Positions 56,791 to 64,000 of a DNA stretch of 64,000 bases are shown here, piece by piece. Each line of letters starts with the position of its first letter. Position 1 is the stretch's first letter. A model generated the notes under the pieces. It ran no database searches, was not told where the DNA came from, and saw nothing but the letters and a program-made list of their open reading frames with translations. The position numbers and the translations under genes are program-made. This DNA is from Eutreptiella sp. 'Long Island Sound 2002' (taxonomy: Eukaryota; Euglenozoa; Euglenophyceae; Eutreptiales; Eutreptiaceae), in contig OZ038381.1 of the NCBI GenBank assembly GCA_964036045.1, positions 131,323,708-131,387,707 on the forward strand, written 5' to 3'.

Positions 56791-57180
56791 CCTCCCCCCC
56801 ACCAGGGTGTCGGATACTACTCACAACCGCACAATCACGGGCATCATCACTGACTGCCTGAGCCCGGCGGCATCACGGGCGGACGCTGTGTGAATCAGTG
56901 AGGGACTCTCCCATACACAGGCGGTGGCGCGCCTCAGCGACATCGAACCCCATAAAAAACAGCGCGCTGTTGGATCCTGCGCTGTCGACATTACCCCATA
57001 CGGCATTGACGAATCCCATTGTGAGCACCACAACCCACCACAGCCCCGTGTACCTCATGTCTGTGCCAACCACTCCCAGGCCCCAGCATATCCGGCAGCA
57101 TGTACATGGGCACAGTGCCAGGGGACCCAAGCATAAAAATCCTGCCGAACAGGTCCAGGGAACATACCTACCTACCTCCC
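56790..57180 (+). pseudogene. D2, family A fragment
   Basis: The text follows the family A distal region of 19.68-20.06 kb: RTITGIITDCL, then a TGA where A2 has TGG (near 56890), then ARLSDIEPHKKQRAV, ITPYGIDESHCEHH and, in another frame, the GTVPGDPS block. It ends near CCTACCTACC at 57168, where homology switches to RNase H of the D1 type. So EEP and RT have been deleted between the two. Confidence 0.7.
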
Positions 57181-57569
57181 ACACGTCGTCCGGGTCTGGT
57201 TCGTGGTGCAGGCCGCTGGCGACACACACCTACTCCTCGGCATAGCACGACAGCCACACCACAAGGCCACCGCAACAAGCCTCGGTGCCCAAGCGCTGAT
57301 GCTCTGGAAAGCCCTCCGCAGACTCCCCCCCTACGTCCAACTCCACATCGTGAAGCAGGAGTCCCACAGGCACCAGTACGAGAATGGTAGGGTCGACATC
57401 CAAGAAGTACACCAACGCACCACGAACCTGCTGGCTCTCCAGGTGCCAGACCTGGACTGCAACCTCACACACCTCCAGCACCTACCCTCAAAAGCCAGAA
57501 CCCCATCAGACCCCGGACTGAGTGCCAGAAGACGCCCACTATACCGCACACAGCAGAGCCTACCACTAC
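57181..57569 (+). pseudogene. D2, RNase H fragment with lost catalytic Asp
   Basis: VWFVVQAAGDTHLLLGIARQ corresponds to VWFVVDAAVDTHLLLRIARQ of D1; codon 57209-57211 is CAG (Gln) where D1 has GAC (Asp). LHIVKQESHRHQYENGRVDI keeps the final Asp region. The first two RNase H acidic motifs are missing because of the deletion. The match continues to the hAT insertion point. Confidence 0.8.
57562..57569 (+). repeat. Left 8-bp target site duplication of the hAT element
   Basis: ACCACTAC immediately precedes the terminal repeat; the same 8 bp follow the other end at 59611-59618. Both lie within sequence matching D1 near 37.09 kb, so the interrupted D2 reads on from one side to the other. Confidence 0.9.
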
Positions 57570-57626
57570 TAGTGATGTGAATGAGATTAAAAAAACTCGA
57601 AAAAAGTAAAAGGAGAAAAAATAATC

Positions 57627-57648
57627 GCTCATTTCATATGAAATGAGC
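57627..57648. repeat. 22-bp perfect palindrome in the hAT subterminal region
   Basis: GCTCATTTCATATGAAATGAGC reads the same on both strands (11-bp arms, no loop). Subterminal repeats are where hAT transposases bind, so it may be a binding site. The right end has only an imperfect relative (TTCATATGAA at 59521). Confidence 0.85.
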
Positions 57649-57850
57649 ATAGAAATGAGAAAGAAAATCGCTCATTTCATGAAGAACACCCTGTCTTGCG
57701 GGAGAATGACAAACGGGCATCCAAATCAATCACACTGCGATGCTCCAGGCTCAACAATCCGATAGTTCGTGGGTGCTGTGACTGTCATTTGAGTGTTTGT
57801 AGGTCATTTGACTGACCATAGGCTGTTGGTGAGTTTCATTCGTTCGCTCT

Positions 57851-58459
57851 TTGTGCCTCACAGGACTCAAGCAGCGTGCGCGGTGCAGAAGCTGGAGGAC
57901 ACTCGCCAGTTCACAACGTGCGTTACACAGCAAAGTCGACCTGCTGCTGCAAGCTGCCGACACCTTAGGTATGGCTGCTGCGCTGCAAGGACACACTCAG
58001 AATGGCGCCAGCGAGTGCGCCCAACGTGCTGCGCTGCAAGGAGACACTCAGAATGTCGCTAACGAGTGCACCCAAGGTGCTGCGCTGCAAGGAGACACTC
58101 AGAATGGCGCTACCGAGTGCGCCCAAGGTGCTGCACAGCAAAGAGACACTCCCCACACGCAAGTGAATGTGCACGCCTACTCACAGTGCGCCGCTGCTGA
58201 TGGCGCTGTGGCTCAGATTGAGACAACCAGCTCATGCAAATCCACCCCTGGGCCCACGCAACAGCGTGGCAAGCGTGGCGGCAGACGAGTGCGCCAACAG
58301 CAAGCTGCCAAGACCCTCCTTGCGCTCTTGGAGGACATGTCCCAGCCGCAGGCCAAATGGGACAGGAATCTGGATTTGATGCATGTGCAAACTGATTCTT
58401 CCAACGAAGCCACTTTTGGCTGTTATAAGCGCCGTACGCGCCTTTTTTTGTGGCGCTGA
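57851..58459 (+). CDS. hAT-internal ORF with 17-residue repeats
   Basis: A 202-codon frame carried inside the hAT element. Units starting at 57977, 58028, 58079 and 58130 are spaced exactly 51 bp, so they keep frame; the peptide unit is AALQGDTQNGATECAQG. After the repeats comes a basic patch (RGKRGGRRVRQQQ) and a helical stretch (AKTLLALLEDMSQ). No known family and no transposase signature. It might be a captured host exon, or a coding remnant. Confidence 0.4.
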   Translation: MCLTGLKQRARCRSWRTLASSQRALHSKVDLLLQAADTLGMAAALQGHTQNGASECAQRAALQGDTQNVANECTQGAALQGDTQNGATECAQGAAQQRDTPHTQVNVHAYSQCAAADGAVAQIETTSSCKSTPGPTQQRGKRGGRRVRQQQAAKTLLALLEDMSQPQAKWDRNLDLMHVQTDSSNEATFGCYKRRTRLFLWR

Positions 58460-58650
58460 GGAATGGGTTGGCTTTTTTTTTTGTTTGTGGGCTGATATGT
58501 CCAGTGATACATGTCAGGGCCAGGCTTGTCTGGTTGTCAAGTATACCACCTTGCCTTTGGTGCTATTTTGCTTTCGCTGGATGCAGAGGACTTACGTGCA
58601 CATTTCTCGCACCAAGCAGCATGGCAGCATGGCAGCAAGCATGCATTGAT

Positions 58651-58735
58651 GGCACAGCACGGCACAGCACAGCACAGCACAGCACGGCACAGCACAGCAC
58701 AGCAGAGCACAGCACAGCACAGCACAGCACAGTGC
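58651..58735. repeat. (GCACA)n microsatellite inside the hAT element
   Basis: About 17 pentamers of GCACA with occasional GCACG and GCAGA variants. Such tracts are unstable and may differ between copies of this transposon. Confidence 0.95.
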
Positions 58736-59610
58736 CTTTGCTTCATTGCATACAAGTATGTTCACTCTTAAGCAGTGGCTGGCCAAGCCGTGCTTTGCAC
58801 TTTGGCCTGAGTGTGAACTGCTCGTTTTTTTATTTGTTTTGCTGTGTACCTGCCTGCTTGTGAGCGGAAGGTCTTTTCTTTTGTTTACCTGCTTTTGTTT
58901 TGAAAAAACAGACGTTTTGTCTTAGTATTTTCATACTAACTTTTTTCCGTGCCATCAGCACTTCAGGTTGTGTGCCATGAGCACTTAACAGGTTTTCAGA
59001 CCCACTGAGGTGTGCAGGTGGCTATAGGTAGGTGATCGTCACATCAACCCGGTCTGAAGCTGAAACGTATTTCAATGTGTCTTTGTGTCATGAAATCAAA
59101 AGAGGTGCACATTGAATAGCAGAGTGCATTGCGAAGTGTGGGTCAAAGTATGGTTCATCGTAAGAGATGCAATGTAGGCATCAGATGGACCGTTGGAACA
59201 TGGCCTAAAGAGTGTTTAATCACCAAAGGATGCAATGTAGTTGCAAAGGTAAGGCGATGCACATGCCACGGCAAAGTCCTCTGGGCTGGGGTCACACCGA
59301 CGAACCTAGCCGGCTTTTTCAAAGTACAAAAACACAAAACAGAATTCTAACTTCGTATGGCCGTATTGGCCAAAATGTGTATTCAACGGGTACCATTCAT
59401 CGTAGGAATTGCACTCATCGTTGCCTTGAGATAACATCAACAATGCCTCGTTGTTTTTTGGTCACATCAACTATGTCAAGACATATCGAAAAAAATGAAA
59501 CGAGAAACAAAATCGCTCAGTTCATATGAAAGAAAAAAAAATTGTTCATTAAAACGAGAAAAAAAACTGCTCATTTCATTTGGGCAAAAAAAGTCTCATT
59601 TTCATCACTA

Positions 59611-59618
59611 ACCACTAC
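59611..59618 (+). repeat. Right 8-bp target site duplication of the hAT element
   Basis: ACCACTAC, identical to 57562-57569, directly after the right terminal repeat CATCACTA. Confidence 0.9.
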
Positions 59619-60660
59619 CCCAACCCAATCCAACACCTCGCCCAAGTAGTCGGCGACACGGACAGATGAGCACACATCGGAGAGCTCCAAATAAAGGCTG
59701 ATAATCCCCGTCTACCACTCGATGCGCCGCCCAGCATGCGTCCAAGCCCACCTGCAAAAACGGCGCATCAAGCTTCTCAGGGAGCAACTACCATTCCTCA
59801 CCAGATTTGCCCGGTGGCTCGCCCGCAAGCACATCCCCATCCCTAAAGAACACACCCGCTGCCCATGCAACTGGGACTACTTCAAGACATGACCCCTCCA
59901 TGCGGGCAGGGACACACTAGTGGGGTAGTCCCCAGCGGAAACCGTACAGCAAGACGAAGGCTGGCCAACGCACAGCCACACACACCAAGCTGCCAACCAC
60001 CTCTTCAGGGATCCCGTGATCAGGGACGCTACCATGAGAGGGGCGGGGACACAAGCCCTGCAAGGACACCTCACCGGACAAGCAGAAGACCCAATGAAGG
60101 CGTCAGCGCATCTCCAACTAGAGGCAGTCTACAGGGCAGCGGCCCAAATGGCGCACCGCAAACATCTCATGTTAGCACAAACGGAGCAACTCACGGACCC
60201 CACTGCCAGGGGACACATGCCGCGTCTCATCCTTTACCATGCCGTTCATTGGCCAGAGGTGCACTAACTTTCTCAACACCCCGCGAACGCCCCCAAACTC
60301 CGTCTACAGGCCTACGAGACACCACCAGCGCGCCCCGGAAAAACACCCACCACAGGACCCCCGCATCACAGGCACCTGTGACACCCCAGGACCACCCTCC
60401 TCTCACCGACCAGACCACTCGGCACCGCCCAGACCAGCAACGCCCGCCAAAGACCAGGCAAACATCAAGGTAGACGCACCTGACCTCGACAGCCCACCCC
60501 GCCAGACCGCCCCCCGACCCAGAGCAGCCCCCCCTCACGCCAACCAACATCAGCGACCCCAACATCTTCCGAGCAGCCCTCCAAGGCAGGGTCCTGGACA
60601 CCAGCATGGGCGGGTACCGCCTACAAGAGAGCTGGACCAAGCTCGCCGCCAAGGCCTGAA
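59619..60660 (+). pseudogene. D2, finger region to start of the cysteine protease
   Basis: Continues D2 after the hAT. It matches 37.09-38.07 kb of D1: the helix before the finger (SLREQLPFLTRFARWLARKH) and then HTRCPC...DYFKT. The finger has lost about six codons and its last Cys codon is TGA (59889-59891). The charged helices after it are preserved (open 60016-60267). The protease N-terminus follows as FRAALQGRVLDTSMGGYRLQ and ESWTKL, where homology ends near 60658. The catalytic His and Cys parts are absent. Confidence 0.8.
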
Positions 60661-60677
60661 GCGGTACCCAGAACCTA

Positions 60678-60757
60678 TGGCCCATGGCCCGCGGGCCTGT
60701 GAGCCGTCACACCCGTTGTGGCCCATGGCTCGGAGGCCTGTGAGCCGTCACACCCGT
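60678..60757. repeat. Two-copy 41-bp direct repeat at the D2 3' border
   Basis: TGGCCCATGG...GGCCTGTGAGCCGTCACACC is present at 60678 and again at 60719 (41-bp step) with three differences. It sits just after D2 homology ends and may mark the junction. Confidence 0.85.
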
Positions 60758-63560
60758 GCAGAAGCCGTTGACACCGGCTGTCAGCGGGATATCCCTGTTC
60801 TCCAACCCGCGAAATCAGGAATCCGCTTTCTAACAATTAAATCGATCCGGAATTTCCATAATTTTACTGTCCTGGTCGATTTGCGGTGAGAAATCGGTGA
60901 AATACCCGACTTCTACCGCGATTTCTAATTGTCGTGAAATCGCCGCCTGATATTGCCTGTTCCCTGCACTGCGATAGATGATTCTTTAAAACGATCTTTT
61001 TGAAAGTTAAGACTGAATCACTCTTCGAGTGATCCGCAATTTTTTCCTTGATAAAACGCATCGCGTCCCAGATTTTTCCCAGAAAATCTGGGCGGCCGAA
61101 GACGCTTTGAACCCCCAAGGTAATTAACAAGGGTCACGAGCGTTCAAGCGCCCAAGGACGAATGAACGTGCCTCATAGGCACTGTGTATGAGGTTTTGCC
61201 CCCCATAGTCATAGGATGAGGCCAAAGAATCCCAACTCCATAGGCCCAAAGGGTTATTTATTTTGAGCGTTTTCAAAGAAATGGGCAATCTCACGTACTT
61301 GGCGTCCAAGTAGGTGTAGAAGTATGTTGAGTTGGCGTTTTCTCCCTCTTTGCTTGCCTCTACATCCGGGGCATATCACTTGTCTTCCCCGGATAGTACA
61401 TATATGATCTCCATATATATATTGGCAATATATTTTGCGTGCATGGTAAAATTCGGCTTTCCGAAGGGAGGTCAATTTTCGACCAAAGCACTTGCATGCG
61501 TGTTAAGGCACCAACGTTACTCTAGAATATAGGCACACTTTGATTTTAGGCCACTAGGTTGGGTGTAGAAGGCGAGGGTACGGTTGTATGCCATATTTGG
61601 TGTCATATCACGTGCCCATTTGGCGGGTGCACCATTCCAAGACTAACCCGCCAATGGACCCCATATCGCACGAAGCCCTTCATTGTACTCCGAACCAACA
61701 TCCACAAGCCTAACCTTCGTGGAGGGACGCTTGTGGAGCGCTCCCGAAGCGATGCGTTGCGAGCAAGGTGTGTTTTTTGCAATATTCCATGTTTGCATGT
61801 GCCCACTTGGGAGGCAGCGCGCGCGGCCTTCCAAAGCGCCCCAAGTGGAGCACATATGTGGAATCCAAGGTCATTGGTGTCGAGTCAATGTGTTTAGAAG
61901 GATTGGTTGATTACTCAATGCAAGCCGAAGATATTATAATATATTGGCGCAGTTTTCAGGGCACTTTTGCGTGTTTTTTCGCCATTTTTGCTGTTCTTTG
62001 CCCGTCATTATGTCAAGTGGCGACCGTGTATCTCAACGTTGCGCTCAATTGACATCATGACCGAAGTATGTTATTAGGGTACACACTTCAGTGCCCAACA
62101 TATCTTGGACCCGGCGAACAACTCCACTTGGGCTTGGCATACCGTGGCCGCCATGTTGGCGATTTGGGAGGATCCCAAATCATGGGCTCACTTGGCGACC
62201 CTGCCATTCCCAAAACAGGAGGGATTTTGGCGACGCCCAAAAGATATGTTGGAAGCATATGACTTGATACCAATCCTATGGCACACTCCGGTCGAAGTCG
62301 GGCATGTGCCTCATTTGCCCCACCCATGAGTGTGCGCAATTTCGGCCATTTTGAGCAATTTTCCACATTTTCTGCCCGCCGTGCACCATGTTCAGCCCCC
62401 TCGTGCACGCCGGACGCATGGACCAATGGACCATTTATGACATGGGTGTTATGGATATTGGTCACCATGGTTTGCACACCACGTGGGCGAAGCGGAGCAA
62501 CCTTCGCCAGGGGGCTAGCCCAAAGTGAGTGTGGATGATTTTGCCATTTCCGCAATTGTGGACCCAATTCGGATTGTCACCACGCCGAGAGGCATGGATA
62601 TCTTTGAGGGCCAAGGTCATGGGAGTCTATGTTGGACTCCGGGTGGATCGCATATGGAATGGCGGATCCGACCTCCAAGCCGGCGTGGAGATATACCATT
62701 GGGGGTACCCGAGATTTTGGCTCATTTTGAGCAGCCAAAATGACCCCCTTTTCGGACCCCAATTTCACCCCCCCGCGTGGTCCACTGGCGGCCCCATATC
62801 CCTATGCCCCCAAGGATCCCGGACCAAACTTCAAATTGTGCACGCAGATATAGGTCCGAGGTCCTGGCTCCTATCCTGTCAGCCATTGGCGTTGCCCTGG
62901 CCGGGTGAGCCACGCGTTGGAATGATCCCGATTCGGTGATTTTGGAATCATGACCCCTCTTGACGAACCCATGGTGCCCTGATGCCGGAATCTCAGAGGG
63001 AACCAAGTTGGGTGAGGGCTTCAGGGGGTTTGTACTTGAAGGGCATAGGGTCAGTTGCCTCGTCCCTACCTCTGGCGGGTCCGGACGAGGGGTCAGTATT
63101 GGAGTTTTTTGAGCTAATATCAGTTTGGGCTGAAACAGCCCATTTTCAGCTACCAACTCCTACGGGATGATGGCGGGGCTCTATCTCTGACTCAGAAGGG
63201 GAGTTAAAACGTGCCGATAGGGGAGCATTGGGAGCTACTGTTGGTTGGCCCTGGAGCCACTTGGTTCCCAGGAAATCGCCTGTGGCCGGCCGCTACACTC
63301 TCCCCTTTTGACAGGGTTTCAGGGTCCGGACTGACTAGGGCATGGGTTGTGTTTGAGCCCCCGCCCCTGCCAGCCACTGAGAGGGTCGGACCTGGGATTG
63401 GGATATGAGTTGGGACTGAGTGTCTATTGCCCTGTGATGCCCTTACAACAGTCCAGTCTAAACCCCATGTGTACATATCCTGGTTTGTTTCTGTACATAC
63501 TTTTGTTCCCTCGTTTCAGAGTGGCAAGGATCCTGAAACGCTTTGTCACATGACACGAGC
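60758..63560. other. A+T-richer block, no gene or element end recognised
   Basis: Base composition changes from G+C-rich to nearly balanced. I checked for RT, integrase, transposase and tRNA-like features and saw none. Open frames on both strands are under 160 codons. Small stems occur: CCCAGATTTT paired with AAAATCTGGG at 61067-61092, and a TTC-loop hairpin with arms ATCACTC/GAGTGAT at about 61017-61033. No LTR pair was noticed by eye. It may be an old insertion or unique noncoding DNA. Confidence 0.4.
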
Positions 63561-64000
63561 ATGAGGATGCCCTTGTGAGCGCAGTGCTTTGCCTGCCTGC
63601 TTGCTTGTGCGTGTCTGCCGCAGCGTCCCGTGGCCAGGCCCCCCACGGGAACGCGTCAAAAGCGTTTCACCACCGCAGGGTTACCCATCCCTCGCGTGCC
63701 GCTCGGGGCCACCTGAACCCCGAGCACCACGGGCTTCGCAGCGCTGCCCGGCAACAGCGCCGAGTCTGTGAAGGAGGTGTAGCAACCGGAACTCCGACAT
63801 CAGCGAGTTCCTTCGGCCGACCAGCACCGGCCGCACTCCCAGCTACATCACCCACCTCAACAGCCACCCCGAGGGATAGTCCATCGAGGGGAACGATGGT
63901 GAATTCGCAGGAGGCGGGCAAGACGTGCGCCAGGATCAACGTCTCCATGTGGGACATGATCGAAAAGAAGTTCCCTGAGCGGGGGAACGAGCGCACGCTG
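63561..64000. other. G+C-rich end segment, possible gene fragment on either strand
   Basis: On the minus strand a frame open from 63996 to 63667 reads HVLPASCEFTIVPLDGLSLG and AVEVGDVAGSAAGAGRPKEL, which looks protein-like. On the plus strand MVNSQEAGKTCARINVSMWD is open to the window edge. Only one can be right, and I recognise neither. The segment is cut by the end of the window. Confidence 0.2.

Larger units (their letters stand above)
57570..59610. mobile_element. Non-autonomous hAT-like DNA transposon, 2,041 bp
   Basis: The left end TAGTGATGTGAATGAGA and the reverse complement of the right end, TAGTGATGAAAATGAGA, match at 15 of 17 positions. The 8-bp duplication ACCACTAC flanks it. An 8-bp duplication and TAG/CAG ends with short inverted repeats are diagnostic of the hAT superfamily. 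Subterminal copies of TCGCTCATTTCAT occur near 57625 and 57667, with related forms near 59512 and 59570. A 22-bp perfect palindrome lies at 57627-57648. I find no hAT transposase (no dimerisation motif, no BED finger), so it would depend on a partner in trans. It is clearly A+T-richer than the host DNA around it. Confidence 0.88.

Overview
The window looks like repeat-dense, mostly G+C-rich nuclear DNA of a eukaryote. I recognise no host housekeeping gene, rRNA, tRNA or CRISPR array. What can be recognised is transposable elements and tandem repeats. The best taxonomic clue is a decayed non-LTR retrotransposon at 32.57-39.6 kb. It carries an APE-like (EEP) endonuclease, reverse transcriptase (RT), RNase H, a Cys/His finger and a cysteine protease, the domain set described for the Dualen/RandI group of Chlamydomonas. 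A chlorophyte (green alga) is therefore my leading guess. It is an inference, not a demonstration.

Layout. 0-6.8 kb is T-poor, C/A-rich tandem DNA: a 48-bp minisatellite, an 83-bp compound repeat and a ~1.2-kb macrosatellite. 6.95-11.3 kb holds a decayed ORF1-like sequence (family A, copy A1), a ~0.97-kb tandem duplication and a ~310-bp tandem repeat. 11.87-14.3 kb is a second locus of the 83-bp repeat, followed by a spacer with a perfect 13-bp hairpin and then C/A-rich low-complexity DNA to 17.45 kb. 17.46-26.5 kb is a second ORF1-like copy (A2) running into a decayed element (E) with a Tudor-like segment, RT (catalytic motif YMDN), RNase H and zinc finger. 26.5-30.3 kb holds Ala/Pro/Gly-rich ORFs of unknown role (C).

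31.44-48 kb is the most structured part. Repeat B occurs twice in inverted orientation (B+ 31.44-32.57 kb, B- 40.12-47.76 kb). Its two ends, each with three CAAACCT heptamers, face one another across the Dualen-like element D1. B- carries about sixteen ~420-bp dimeric satellite units; B+ carries about one.

47.8-50.35 kb is T-rich DNA with ~440-bp and 65-bp tandem repeats. 50.4-53.96 kb contains a proline/histidine-rich ORF and an SR-rich ORF that look like a retroelement ORF1. 54-56.8 kb is low-complexity DNA with a 126-bp repeat. 56.8-60.66 kb is a deleted copy of the D-type element (D2), split by a 2,041-bp hAT-like DNA transposon with a perfect 8-bp target duplication. 60.8-63.5 kb is visibly A+T-richer with nothing recognisable, and the last ~440 bp are G+C-rich again.

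None of the recognised retroelement genes is intact; each has stops and frameshifts. Spans are called pseudogenes when a domain is recognised through the breaks. Many long open frames are chance products of T-poor DNA and were left out.
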